Translations under genes and position numbers: made by a program
In this document: in pieces, positions 23,988-38,500 of the stretch
How positions within the stretch are numbered: position 1 is the stretch's first letter
Layout of the letters: every line of letters begins with the position of its first letter
Notes under the pieces: model-generated
Seen by the model: the letters and a program-made list of their open reading frames with translations, nothing else
Databases searched by the model: none
Told to the model about the DNA's origin: nothing
Assembly: GCA_035582835.1 (NCBI GenBank)
Contig: JAYKAV010003166.1
Span: 275,152-339,151 of the forward strand
Length of the DNA: 64,000 nucleotides
Direction: 5' to 3'
Source of the DNA: Phoebastria nigripes
Taxonomy: Eukaryota; Chordata; Aves; Procellariiformes; Diomedeidae

Positions 23988-24042
23988 CTCCTCCTCCTCC
24001 TCCTCCTCCTCCTCCTCCTCCTCCTCCTCCTCCTCCTCCTCC
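23988..24042 (+). repeat. (CTC)18 microsatellite
   Basis: An uninterrupted 55-nt CTC repeat that continues as imperfect pyrimidine-rich sequence to about 24073. It gives a poly-Glu run on the minus strand, which is an artefact. Mirror-symmetric homopyrimidine tracts like this can form H-DNA. Confidence 0.9.
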
Positions 24043-24109
24043 GCTTCCTCCTTCTTGTCCTCCTCCTTCCCTCTGCAGAAGTGAGATGTCTCCTCAAAAT
24101 ACGTCCTCA

Positions 24110-25340
<1,231 letters not shown>

Positions 25341-25429
25341 GTAATTCATGCATATTTATGCAGATTGGGAGATCACCTGCGCTCTCTCAAAAATGCACAC
25401 ATCGGGACCAGGCAGGGAAACATCCCTTC

Positions 25430-25625
25430 AGCTCGCGACGCAGGGGATGGGCGCTGGGACACACCGACGGCACCGGCCAGCCGCAGAGACCCCCGCGCCT
25501 TCCCGCTTCCCACGCAGCCCCCTCCCCAGCAGCACCNCTCCCATGCCGCGATGGGAAGAGGCAGGAAGAGACCCCGTCCTGCTTCTGCATCTGCCACCGC
25601 GACGAGGGATGCTGGTAGTGATGGC
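25430..25625. other. GC-rich, CpG-bearing patch
   Basis: CpG-rich sequence from AGCTCGCGACG to CCACCGCGACGAGGG with an N at 25537. Four overlapping frames on both strands (up to 173 codons) are open because stops are rare in GC-rich DNA. None has a domain. Confidence 0.45.
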
Positions 25626-25639
25626 GATGAGGCGCAAGC

Positions 25640-27040
25640 AGCAGGAAGAGCCCAACCTGGGCTCAACTCGATTTGCAGCCTCCGAGGAACCTGCAGCGTT
25701 TCCCAGTTTCAAGGCAATTCACATAAGACCCAGGTTATTTGCTGCAATATTGTGGCCGGGTCCTATAGCCGGTTTGCAGAGATAGGCGATGTGCTGGGTG
25801 TTCTGGGGCTTCCCCAGAGCACAGCAGGTAGAAGATATGAGATTCTATTTATATACTACAGGCTGGCCAGGAAAGTGACAATTTAACGGCAAAGTTAAGG
25901 GGAGAGCGAAGCAGCCTGGAAAGGCCGGCGGGGGCAGACGATGCAGGCAGGGTCCCCTGAGCCCCCGGGACGTGGTGACCCAGCACGGGCTGCAGCGGAG
26001 TGCCCAGGAGCGCCCAGCCCCTCTACCCTGAGAAGCTGCTCCCAACTCATCCATTTTGTGGCTTGACAACTTAACATGGCTCTCACGGCCCTCCTGCGGA
26101 CAAAAAAATAAAGAAAGGAAAAATAAAGAAGGTGAACAGCAACAATAGGCCAAACTCCAAGATCTGGGGTTTGTTTTTCAGCCAAGACTTTAATGAGGAT
26201 TAATCAAATACCATACATGCAGAGAGATTTCACTGAAATATTAGAGGGGAGAAGTGGGTGAGAAAATTAACAAAAAGCTAAACTTTTTTTATGTGAATTT
26301 TTTCTTTTTGAGCTTAAATTATATTAATCTTTTCAAAGCTCAAAGAGATCACAAAAAGATTTATTTCCGGTCCAAACAGAACTTCCTTTACCAAAATAAC
26401 TGCCTATGATTTTCCTGTTTCCACATTTTTAAGATGTTCTGTTTTGCAAATATGAAAGAATTAACAACAATAACTCATGACTGTGCACCAAGTGTACCAA
26501 GAAATCCTGTCTTTCGCGTGGCTGTAGCTGATACCCATTCCCAGCAGAGCTGGTTAGTAAATTAAAACATTCCTTCTAGCAGCAACTGATAACTTCGAGC
26601 TGATGATGTAGGTCAAAGACATCTGCAGTAAATTATACCCCCCACCACAGGAGGAAGGGGCACACTTGGGACGTGAAGATCGTGTGGATTCCATACTGGA
26701 GACCAAAATACACATTTTTACTCATAGCTGCTGCATAACCAGATACCTCACTTTTTGGTTATTTTGCACCCAAGTATCAATGGGTCAGTGATAAAGGCTA
26801 GGATGGATTTATCGACTGACAGCCACCCGGAGGGGAGTAGGGTAGGACGTGGTTTAAGTGCTGGGTGCTCAACCACGGGGCCCTACATGGAGCTCAGATG
26901 ACCAGAAAAAAAACGTGCTGGCCTGTGAATACCTGTGATTTGGTTTGCTGGCTTTGTGGGAGGCTTGGGTTTCAACAGTATGTCCATGTTATAATTAATA
27001 AGCAATTTCTGTTTGAATGGTGTGTTTTGTCTTCATTTGA
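25640..27040. other. Intergenic sequence, no gene seen
   Basis: GC-richer until about 26050 and AT-rich after that. No repeat or exon recognised. Confidence 0.5.
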
Positions 27041-27049
27041 GCACGTTCT

Positions 27050-27450
27050 CCGCAAAGACAAAGATCAAGACAAACCTACTCAGAACACAACGAAGATAAA
27101 AGGGAATCATAAAAAGAGACAGACAGAGGAAAAGAAAGAACAAGGAAAAAGAGAAGACAAAGAACAGGGAGGCACCAAAGAGGACACAGAACAAAGATAG
27201 GCAAAATGAAAAGACAAAGAAAAGAAAAGACGAAGAACAGAGATGATAGAGCACCAGAAAATATGCAAGAGAGGCACAAAAGGAAAAAGGGGGGAAAACA
27301 GCAACTAAGAACAAAGGGCAGAGAACAGAGCAAGAGCAGAAACACACAGGAAGGGAGAAAAATGGGAGAGAATTCAGCCAAGATGAGGCATGAAAAACAG
27401 CCCAAAGAACAAGAAAAAATAAACACAATGAAGAGAGAAAACAGCTAATC
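27050..27450 (+). repeat. T-depleted purine-rich degenerate repeat
   Basis: About 400 bp in which the plus strand has very little T (for example 2 T in 27181-27240) and consists of degenerate repeats of an AAAGACAAAGAACAG-like unit. It produces long Leu/Phe/Ser-rich minus-strand frames (up to 164 codons) that are compositional artefacts. It may be a decayed minisatellite. Confidence 0.6.
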
Positions 27451-27459
27451 ATCTTCTGA

Positions 27460-30400
27460 TTTGCATTCAAAAATAAGACATGGGAACACAGGCTCAGCAA
27501 CAGAAATGTTGTCAAGTTGAATGTCAAGATTTCTCGTGTCCTCTAAATTCAGTCAGACTGTCAGTACTTATGAAGCATAGGGGTTGGGTGATGCTGCTGT
27601 ACCGGCTGTGGGAGAACAGGACGGGTGAGTTGAAGGATTATTGCCTAGTGTTGAAGAAATGGTGGAAACCAGTGCTGAGGGAGGGCTGTCCTGGTTACAG
27701 AATGGATTTAGAGGGAGGTGCTTGCAGGCAAGGGATGTTCAAAAAGCAGCAAAAATCCCTTCGTAAAGGTAGGAGATCCATCTCCATGATGAACCAAGCT
27801 GGCAAAGGCACATCTTATCCCTTCTACAGCTTCTTTGCAAGAAAAGCATGGCAGAAACCCTGATACACAAGTGTACCTACAATTCTAAAATATTTCAGTA
27901 GCTCCTTCTGCCCAAAAAATGACATTAAAAAAAAAAAAAAATTATCAACCCCACCGTAGCAGTTAACAGATACCCAGCCATGGTAGAAATGCCAAGAGTT
28001 GTATATTTTGAGCTGACCAAGACAGTCTGCGTGAGATTTAGAACACCTAGACAAACCATACAGCTCTCAGTCCTGCTGCAAAAACTGAGAAAATAAATCG
28101 TTGACAAATCTTGACAATGGACAAAAAACAATCTAGGAGGTACAGAGCTTCATGGAGAAAATGAACACTCAGCAGTTTTGTGCACATTGCAAAAAGGCAT
28201 AAAGGGCTGAGGGATGCTGAGGTCTCCCTGGTGCCAGGTACAGCAGGAGGACACCAGAGCAATGGAGCCAAACCAGGGCAGGGAAATATTACAATAAGGG
28301 GTTGGGTTTTTTTATTTCCTGCTTAAAGTTTCTTGCCACATTCCTTGCCTGGTCCTTCAGCTTTACAGCACCTCCTCACCTCCTCGATGACCCAACACAT
28401 TTCAAGGCAGAGTTCATGGGCTGGGATGGAAGTGTTGTTTTCCAGATCTGAGACAAAGAACTCCAATTTTGTAAAACACCCTTTGAAGAAACTCAAAAGG
28501 TATAAGGTCCAGTTTAGTCTCATAAGACTAGATCTCCTAAGTACATCTGGATTTGGCCCTACAGATGTTTTAAAGCAGTAGGTAAATTAATGTATCTGTG
28601 ACAACAAAATATTGATCTCTTTCAGGTTTCCTATAGACCAAGGGAAGTTCTGGCAATTGCATCTGTCATACAAACACAGAATTGTACAACAAAAGCCTTT
28701 TGAGCTGCAATAGCTTTCCAAAACCTAACTTTTTGAGTGTTTGTGTTATTTCTCTTATTGAAACACTACCCTTATTCCTTATACAGGATCAGCTATCATG
28801 AAGGACTCAACTAGCACTGATTTTATGCATTTGTCCTTGGTACACTATGTTTCTTCTATTTTAATCCATTAAGATTTGTATCACATTTAATGTCACTAAT
28901 ACATAGAGCCATACTACTTGATATTCTTCATTCAGTGTTCAGTTGGCTGGCAGTACAGGAAAACTGGTGTGCAGTGGGTTAAACATGCTCCCCATGCTGC
29001 TCGTTGGTTATATTTTATTTACCAGTATTTCTATAATGTGCTATTTTTTTTTTTTCCTTTTGAGATTTCCTCATTTCTTTCAGAACACTTTCACCTTATT
29101 TCCGGGCTGCTTCTCTCCAAGGGGCAAAGTGGAGGTTCAGAAACTTCATATGAACTTCCTGAAAAAGAAACAGATCACCTATTAAAAAACCCAAGTGGAA
29201 TGTGCTGTGAATATAGTTTAATATGTCCCAAAGAAAGAGCTGGCTTTAATCACAACATAAGATTTAAAATTCATTGTTGTACTCAGTTTATTGATTTAAT
29301 AATGTATTTATTATTTATGATTTCTATGGCAGATGGAATTCTATTTCCATTATTTGATTCAGGTTAATCAGAGGATAATGTGCTTCTTATACTTTCACCT
29401 AAAGACTCTTCTGGTGCTCAAGAAGCAGACTGTTTTCCAGAACTGCAAATCAAATCCCTTTCTGTCATGCAATTATGGTTATTTCCCTACAAAATTATAA
29501 TCTGTTTAAAACCTAAGATTAATATTTGAACTAAAATAATTGCACACATATGAATTATATCTAAGGTAGAAAGGTTTCCGGAGGGGCTCCGGCCTTTCAG
29601 ATGGTTTCACTGCTTTTAAAATACCTATAACTGGACTTTGGGATGTGGCACTGCTCCTTTCCCCCAGGTGCCCAAACCTTCACTGGTAACATTGCAGCTG
29701 GTCACTGGATGTGCTCCTCCTGATTTTACTTTCCCATCACTCAAGACCAAGACCTTGGGAAGAACAAGCATCTGCCAAAGATGTTGTAGACAACATCTAC
29801 AAAGTGTGTAGACACCCCTGCGAAACAGACCTTCTCGCCATGTTCTGAGGAACATTTTTATTTGTTTACCTTCAGAAAAGTTTTGACATGATTTAACTTA
29901 TGTATCATGAACTTCACAAATATTTATTATTTCTGTATCCCAACATCAAACTTACGATGCTGAATCATTAGTTTCCTTGGAGAACAGCAACAGGCTATTA
30001 AAATCAGTTCAGAATACACAAGGCGAAGGAAAGTGAAATCAGAGCAATGAGATTTTCATGCCAACTGACTTTATCCTACCCTAGAATGATTTCCAGTCTT
30101 GCTGATATTTGATACGGGGCCTTGCAAGATCTGCTTTGAAGTTTATCTTTTAGCTTTTTTTTAAAAGGGCATTCCACCCTCCGAGTCCCTGCTGCCAAAG
30201 TGCAAGCTCAGGGTGCCCGAAGGCACATCCGTACCCAAGCCCCCGAGCTGTCAGCCTGCAGCCCTGTAAGTGGAGAGAGGCTGTTGGAAGTGCAAAGCGC
30301 CTCTCCCGACCTCCATGAGTAGGGCTGCACCTCTCTGCCTCCTAGCCCTGATTAACACACCGAGTATAACAAAGCAGCTTTCAGACCCTCTTCTAGTTAG

Positions 30401-33180
30401 AGGAGCTCTTCACTTGCTTGAACATCTATGAAAGTAAAAGAAAAAAAGATGCATTTTCAATTCAGTCTCCCAGATGCACAACTGGTCCTATGAGTGAAGG
30501 TATAATGTGCACTGAACTGGTAGCATCTTTCTTGTGACCATGTTCTCATCTGCTCGTGCAGCTTACCCCTAGAGATTGCTGGCAGCGTGGCTGGCTGTGA
30601 GATGGGAGACTCACACATTCAAAGCTAGATTTTAGAAAAATAGAAAAATAAATTTAAAAAACCCAACCCCAACAGGCTTGAATGCTGATAAAAAAGCTGG
30701 AGTAAATGAAAAAATCAGTGTGCCACAGTCTGGGAATATTTCCACAGGCAGACATGAGAACAGAGAAAGCTCTTGGACTCTCCAGGAAGACAGAGAAAGT
30801 AAATTGTCTCATCAGGATGTTTTAAGTCAATTTTCACTCCCTATTTTCTAGGATTTCCAGAGGCAGGATTGAGGATGCTCCTCCAAAACCTCTTTGGACC
30901 CTGTCCCCTTTAGGGTATGTGAGGATGCCAGCTCTACCCAGAAATCTTCTCCATCTCTTCTCAAGACAGAAGACGACACTGCTTCTACAGCACTGCCTTT
31001 CTGCAGCAATATCCAACAGGCANTGAAACTAGGGAAGAATTCCACACCTCTGATATTCAAGGAAAAAAAACTCTAAATCTATAAAATTTGTGCTTTGTTT
31101 TTCTTTTGCTTTATTTTTCCCTGAAAAAAATTAACACCATGGGGAAATCTGCCCTTCTGCCTATGCGAACTTGGGAAGAGCAAGGAGAATGGACTGAGAT
31201 GCAGAGGTGTAATTTAAATGCTATTACATCTGAGTTCAGTCCCCTCTCAAAAATTTGGCCTTCCATGACATTGAGCTCAGGCACAGTCCCAAACCACAGC
31301 TGTAAAAGCATCACTCATTTTAAAGGTCCAGTTGTGCTGCGGGACAAACATACGGCTCTTACCAGCCCATCCTCTCTTTTCTGCTATACACTATCTGAAT
31401 TTTATAGTTTGAAAATGAGGGGCATCTTACCCAATTAGGTACTCCATAGCCTAATCAGCTTCTTTCTCTACCAGGAAAATATTATGCATTTCGACCCAGC
31501 TGTTCCCTTGTGTTGTTGTGTTGTCAGTCATATTCTGCTGGAGAGAAAAGCAATGGTGAGCCGAGGACATTCCTGCACATCTGTTAGCTGAAAGACAGGA
31601 ATAGTAAAGGATTTTAGAGCAATTTCCAGAAACAATAAGAATTAGTTGCTCATCTGATACTAACAACGTGCACCTTTTCCTCTTCTTTAGCATGTCTGTC
31701 AAATAATGTAATTATTAAGGACCAACAATGTGGCTTTTTATGTGAACCAGTGCTGACTACACTGGAGTATTGCATTTTTAATTATTATGATGTTAAATGG
31801 CTTTAATTGCTGACACTCTCCTGATTCACAGAGCATTTTTATAACATTTATTAAAAAAAGGCCAAAGTTTATTTTACAATCTGCAATAAAGCAGAACACA
31901 AAAACCAGCAATTGGCTCAATGATCCCAACACATTAGTTTTATACACAGACTGCATATTATTCTTGCTCTATAAGTGATGTGAAAAGCAAAATTGAAGTC
32001 CTGTACAAAATTTGATCATCTTACTTAATAACAACAGATGCTCAGAGTGGTGGCATTTTGAAAAGAGCTCTGTATGCTACTGGTTATTAAATGGCAGGAC
32101 ATTTGGCATCCTCTAGCATTATACCATTTGAAAACCATAGAGTCACATAAATAGCCGATGAGAGCTAGAAAAAAAATTTAGCTCCTGTCTGCATAACAAA
32201 ACTCACTTCATTTAAAATATTTAAAATGGTTAGGCTGCCTTTCAAAAGAAAAGTCCGGAAAACTTATTGGAGGGGGAGCTTCCCTTTTATCTGGAAAACA
32301 CAGGAAAGCAAATATGTTGGGAGGAAGAGAAGAAAGGGTTCAACAGCATGACTGATCAGCCTTAACTGAGAATGCTAATGGCTTCTGCTGCTTTGTGTCA
32401 AAAGCTCAGCACAATTTGGAAAAGACTCTGGCACAAAATTTCCGTCTTGATTTTAAAATGAAAATATTGGCAATATGTAGCCAAATTAACATAAACGCAG
32501 GACGTATCAACAACACATGGGTACAATTTTAATGGTGCAATTCCTATTCAATAAAGAGGAATCAATAAAGACAGTAGCTTACTTTCTTCCCAGTATAAAT
32601 TATACTCACAGAACGTCTACTGCCTACATAGTTATACCATTGCTATTTGGTTAGATTCATATATACTATAAAAAGTTCTAATCAAGTTGATGGGCACATA
32701 CAGTGTAGCTTTCTCATTTTTATTTGAGCTTAACAGCCACTATCAGCTGTACTATGCACGGTTGTACATTTATCAAAGCAGAAACCACCAGGATCTATTT
32801 GGCCAATGTGTTTTACCTAGACCAACTCATTCCACACACTGTTCCAAGGAAGACTAGTAGAGCTGCAAGTAAATACCTACGTCAGGCACTGTTACCATTA
32901 AAAAAAAAAAAAATAAAAAATTAAATAACTTAAAAAAAACCCAAATACACAACGAGTTTGCCTGAGAACTGAAGAAAGGATTTGCTGGGCTATAAGGGGT
33001 GTTTACGTGCCTTTTATGTATACTTAATAAAATCTTGAAGATTGGGTTATAATGGAAGTGCTCATACATCCTTAAGTATGGCGTTGCAAATGGTGCTACT
33101 GTCATTAAGAGTGCATTGTTGTTTGTTTTATGCTAATCTTCCTTCAGTGTGACAGACTGTCACCTGCATGGGGGGTAACT
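27460..33180. other. Intergenic sequence, no gene seen
   Basis: Two longer plus-strand frames lie here (27480-27863, 127 codons; 28918-29367, 149 codons), but neither shows a domain or flanking splice structure beyond a chance acceptor near 29080. Poly-A runs occur at 27928-27940 and 32899-32911. A 9-bp inverted repeat (AGATGTTGT/ACAACATCT) is at 29779-29798. An N is at 31023. Confidence 0.5.
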
Positions 33181-33191
33181 TTCAGCACTAT

Positions 33192-33239
33192 ATTAGCCCA
33201 TATGGCACAAGCTAAATTGTATCTAAGCTATGGGCTAAT
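33192..33239. repeat. Perfect 11-bp inverted repeat
   Basis: ATTAGCCCATA at 33192-33202 and TATGGGCTAAT at 33229-33239 are exact reverse complements around a 26-nt loop. Possibly the core of an eroded palindromic element. Confidence 0.65.
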
Positions 33240-33693
33240 TATGGATGAGTTAATAAAACCAAGCAATGTCAGTCTGGCCACTTCTTCTGGTCCTCTGCCG
33301 ACCCCCTAAGTGAGTTATTGCCTGCACTGTTCTCTTAAACTAGTTTCATTTTTGTTCTCGACAATTGCTGCCAAGCTTTGTGTTTAAGACCCTTTAATTC
33401 TTTTCCTTTCTCAATCCTGTGCAAGATCAGATCAAAACAATCTCTCTACACTTTTTCTATGTGATAACTTTCCCCTGTTAATCAAGGGGTGGAGCAACCT
33501 ACCAAATACTAAATGCACCGCGTTAAGTTTCCTGGAAACTTGTTTGCACAGCTGTGATATAACAGATTTTCGTATTTTCAGGGAGTGAAAAATACGGATC
33601 ATCTACCTTAAGTTTGGGATCAAAAAGATGAACATTTATTCCATTAAATGCACATCCAGGTAACAGAAAACCGTAGGAATGAACGAACATAGT

Positions 33694-33760
33694 AAAGAGT
33701 CTTTTCACATGTTTTAAGGTCAAGCACATGCTTAAGTGCTTTTTTGGACAAAGGCCCAGC
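33694..33760. repeat. Eroded palindromic DNA-element relic, one end
   Basis: Contains GGTCAAGCACATGCTTAAGT followed by GCTTTTTTGGACAAAGGCCC, the typical terminal half of the palindromic relic family also seen at 3749. The matching left half is poorly preserved (a possible trace near 33597-33622). Confidence 0.5.
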
Positions 33761-33769
33761 TTCTTTCCC

Positions 33770-35330
33770 TTCTTCAAAAAGAGGGGAGGGAGGAAGAGGG
33801 TACCTCACAAGTGTTAATGTTCCCACAACACTCCGTCTGCTCTGCTTTGTCCCCACTTGTGCCTTTCAGTTGTCAGCCCCTGGCAGCTGTGAGCGTGCTC
33901 ACTCTTCAGCATACTTTGCTTTTCCAAACGCACACTACTATGCAGTAATCACGAGTAAAGCACAACGCTGCAGTACAGAAGATCAAACTTTGGACTAACT
34001 AGAAATAGAGAGAAACTGTAGAAAAATCTTGTCAGGGATTGAGAAAGGAAAACAAAAAGGGGTAATGTAAAGTGAACTGGACTTCAGTAATAGGAAAAGA
34101 ATAAGAGAGAAAAAAGTAAGTGAAAATGCCCATCACTTCTTTGCCTCCACTCACGCAATGCTCCTTCCCTGATCTACAGCTTGAAAGAGCATCTCAGGAG
34201 CAGGCAGCAACCAAGCCCACTTGTGAAAGGCAGAATTACTCAAAGACTACTCGAGTTTTAATTAAACAAAATCAAATAAGGAATTTCAACAAAAGCATCA
34301 TGTTAGGGGATATGTTCCTTAAACCTGGCAATAAAGTACTTCCCCATATGTAACAGCATACAAACACCTAGCAGCAGAAGACACGATTCAGGATGTGAGA
34401 CATCTCCAGGTACCGCTCAGCTCGTTGCATTGGCCGCCTTCAACCCAAGAGTCCAAAGCTTAGGACAGACTCGACCTGTCTGTTTGCTCAGCCAATTCCA
34501 AGGCAGCCTCCACTAGTCTACGGGTCTTTCGGGATTTTCTTTTCTGCATTCAGTCCAGCTGAGTTAGCAATGGAGTATGACAATGAAAAGGATCAAGCAT
34601 AAATCTTCTGGAGAAAAGGACAGAAACTGAGAAGTGTGAATTCGGATGTGGTAGCAGATACTCAGCACTTTCAGGTTTTGGCCCAAGCTCTCCCCAGAGG
34701 GATCTTAATATCTCCCTATGAGCAAAGGTCTGAATTATGTCAGTACACTAAAGATATTTAATAAAAACTCACATTAAAATAAAAAAAAAACAGGCTCAAC
34801 TTCTGGGAGTCAGCAACATCCTTCCAGTCCAAGCATTCTCGTTTTTAGATAATGCTCTGCAGCTCCAAAAGGAAATACCACAAGGTTGCTGTGCTTCGGA
34901 GGTATTACTTCCACATTACAACTTCATACCACTTTCAATACAAGTATGCAAAAAATAAGTAGATTTCTTGTTCTTTATTTCCTGTAAGGAACAATGCCAT
35001 GTTTCACACAATGCCTTGTTAAATAAAAAGTCATTGGGCAAACTGCTTTTAAACCCATCATATGTAATGAAATGTTTCATCTGGAACTGGAATTGTTTTT
35101 CCAATTCCAAGTTTTACTCTCCTTGGCTTTTTCCTCTTTCCCTTCTTATTTTCTTCCCTCAGTTTATAGACAGTCTGCTAATCTACTCAGACCCACAGTA
35201 CTGAAAACTCTCTCCTCACTCAGTGAGTCACCCCTGGAAATGTATTATTGCCTTAAAAGTCAAGTTCAGACCTAACCACCACTTAGATAGTACAAGGAGA
35301 CAAAGGCAATATCATTGTTATTCAAGTTTC
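33770..35330. other. Intergenic sequence, no gene seen
   Basis: Short chance frames only. No repeats recognised apart from A runs near 34782. Confidence 0.5.
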
Positions 35331-35331
35331 T

Positions 35332-35395
35332 TAGTCCTTTACTCAAGAAAAATTCTTCCCTGGACTATTCCTTCACATGAGTGAACCCATTGGTT
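35332..35395. repeat. Possible palindromic-element relic (weak)
   Basis: AGTCCTTTACTCAAGAAAAA followed by CACATGAGTGAACCCATTGG resembles parts of the same sauropsid palindromic repeat families, but the two halves do not pair well. Confidence 0.25.
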
Positions 35396-35499
35396 TGAAA
35401 CTGAGATTAAGTTTTCCCCCTAAAAGATTAACTTAATTAAATTAAATTCAAATTCAATTCAAACAAATTCAACAATTCTGGGAAATCTTATGGTTCACA

Positions 35500-35580
35500 T
35501 TACACGGATCACCTTAAATGATTACAACAGCCCTTTCNGGCCTGATGGATCTTGATGAGTCTATGATTCTGTGAAATTAC
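35500..35580 (+). mobile_element. CR1-type LINE 3' end fragment
   Basis: The stretch runs through CCCTTTCNGGCCTGATGGAT and ends GTCTATGATTCTGTGAAAT. This resembles the 3' end of CR1 retrotransposons, whose tails carry ATTCTATGATTCTGTGA-type octamers instead of poly(A). It is short and diverged, so an old 5'-truncated copy. It is the best single hint that the host is a bird or other sauropsid. Confidence 0.55.
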
Positions 35581-35589
35581 TTAATAGAT

Positions 35590-38500
35590 TAATTAAGTCA
35601 GAATGGTAAAGCCTAATTCAACCTTTAAAACTGAACCGGTGTCTCTTACCTTGTTTTCTCTGTAACACCAAGGAATTTTATTTCTTTGTACTGTTGTAAA
35701 AACGCTGACACAGGAGTTGCTGGATTGTGCTTCTNTTTCAAATACCGGGACGTCTAAAGAGGGCTTCTAGAGAGGGTTGTTCAGGTCTTTAATATTGCAA
35801 CATGTATTCTGTCCTTCTTTGAGCTCACTTGTTAGCAGAATATCCCCCAAGTAGTTCTTTCCAGCAATTCAGGGACTTAAGCAAGCTAGGAAAGGCAATC
35901 AGCAGCATCTTCAGTAACTGGAAACCTCTATTTCTGGTATGCAAAACAAAACTTTACTCTGCAGGAGGATGCACAGGAGCAAATATTCTACAGAAGACAT
36001 TAGTGGTTTTGTGGCTGAATCAATTATGTTCCTACACAAGCTTTTATTGTAGCAAACTCTTTGAGAATGACCAGCCTGGCTCTGTGACCTATCAGGTTTT
36101 CTAACACAAAAATAATGTAGTACAACTTCCCTTTCAGTCTTTGTTCTTATGAATTACACCTCAGGTTGCTTTCTCCTTGGTAGTCATTCCTCTTCTGTAT
36201 CACCTTATGTTTGAAGAGATCTAAAGATTAGACCACTTAACAGCACACTGTGTTCACTATACAAATTATTGATTGTCTGGTTTTAGACCGTCTCTTTCAC
36301 AGTCTCCTGTAGTGAATTGAGAATGGAATACAGCTGATAATATGTGCCCTTTCCTCAAGTTCAACCACCAAAACACTTGGGTTACAATCTCACAGGATGT
36401 TTCTATCATTATCTCGCTTCCCTAACCAGTAACGTGCAGGTTTTAAGAAGCAGAACAGCACTCGCTGACAGCCTGAGACACTAATTTTTTTTTTTTTTTT
36501 TTCTATTATAGCTGCATATATGAATACTATAGTAGAATCTGGATTATACATTTTCTATATTTGTTTCTGTATTTCTTTGGTCAGAAAATAAAGCCTGAGC
36601 CTAGCTGCAAAGTTAGGATGCGTCCATGAACTTTCCCAACCTTGCCATTGTTCAGACTTCTATTTCTAGAAGACCCATCGATACACTAAAATTAAACTTA
36701 CACAGCAAACCCCCTCTTTTTCAGGTGTCTTGTAAGAACAGAGGAAAAAGCCCATTACATTGTGGCCTGAGAAAATGAAGACTTGATTCTTATTTGCACG
36801 AAGGATCTCCCACAGAGCCTTTGGAGTACAAAAGCTGTTACAGTGGAAGCAGACTCTGTTTGGGAAGAACCTGTGTTATCCTAAAAACAAGCTAATGAGG
36901 TTACTGTTTCCAAATGTAAAAGGCAGAAACTTTCTGGTACGTGACCACAGGACTCCAGGGACCCCGAAGAACCAGCAGCTCTCTCCTGCACTTCTCCTCG
37001 CTCTCAAGCAACCCCGCTGGACCCCATGCATCTGCCCAGCCTTCCCCTCCATCGTCTTTGGGGCTGGTTAGTCTTACAGGACTGGTTTTAATGACAGCAC
37101 GGCACTCAGTGCAGCGCAGCATCTTGTACAAAGGAAAGAAACCTCATTGTGTACAGCCCATATACATCTTCTTTCACGCCTTCTCTTTCTTCCTAGGAGC
37201 TTGCTCTGGAGCAGGTCAGACCTGATGTCTCATCAGGGCAAAGCTTTTTCCCATTAGCCTCACAGCTACAGGGGAGGGGAAGGCAGCAGATTTCCTTTTG
37301 GAGGACCTTACCTGTTGCACTGATGAGTTTAGTTCACTGTTCTTGCCTCTTTGGTCACGGGGTCAGAAGGCCACCCATCCCATCTTCTCATAGCTTCTTC
37401 TCACTACCAGTACTAGCTGGGAAATGCCAGTAGAATTTGATTTATTGGTCCCATCCTTCTCTGATCAAGGCTGTAGCACTGAGCTGAAAGAACTTTTTCA
37501 GCCAGCTGTTTTCATCTGCCACTTTGCCTGTATCTCCCACAAGCTCAAGCAAAACAGATACTCACCTAAGATCATCATTGCATCTGATATGTGCTGCCTT
37601 TATGTGTTTAAATTTAAAATGAGCTCAAGGCTTTTTCCTTAGGAAGGTATGATACCCTCCCTGATAGAGGCTGCAAGCCTTTGGGCCACCAGACAGGCAG
37701 CGGGGGCAGAAGCAGCAGGGAAGAGAGGCTGGGCTGTACCTGTGGCATAGCCTGGCTCTTTGCACACCTTTGCAATGGTTTGGAGCTGAATAAAAGCACT
37801 TATTGGCTCTGTGGACATGTGCTACAGGTGCCACATCTCCAAGTCCTATGGAGCGCAAAAGGGCTGGGTGATCATGCTTTACTTTGTCTCAAATTATCAC
37901 CTGGGCAGGGGGGAGCATGGAGCAGGAGGTGCTACACCTGCTAGCTCTCCCTTCACTGATATAAAGATGCCTTTGGTAGGGAAAGTGATAGAGAGAGCAG
38001 GCTAACCACGGATAAAGAGGAGTCAGAGAGGAGATGGCATAAGCTTAAGCTGGATTGTGTACGGTTTCCCAGCAGTATGAAGAATCTATATATTTACATA
38101 AGAGAAAGGTCCTCTTTTATAGTGCAAAATTCAATCACTTGATATTCGGCAGCTGGATACTGTAAAAATCATTCTTCGTGTATCTCATATTAACTCACGG
38201 TAAGTTGATACACCTGAGCTTTTTACGACACTCGGGGTTGAGTGTATATATAGATTGCTCAACTCAGAAAGGTCACTTGTGCTGTACACAGGAACCTGAC
38301 CACAGTAATCTGTAAAGAGCAGCTATTGTTCTCCTTGTTTGTAAAGACTTTAGGAATGTAAACAGCAGCACTCGGGCTCTTTCTTTGGGATGTATCGAAT
38401 TCACGGGCGTTGTGTGCGAAGTTTACAAATTTAAGACTTCACAGTTGGTTTTGGCAAGTCTAGTCATAATCTTCAGCGAAATCAAAACACAGCAAAGATC

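Noticed and set aside
25365..25886. 173-codon plus-strand frame
   Set aside because: Several overlapping frames are open because of high GC, an N lies within, and no domain or splice structure is visible.
27033..27527. 164-codon minus-strand frame with membrane-like Leu/Phe runs
   Set aside because: Hydrophobicity is the direct result of reading the complement of a T-depleted purine tract.
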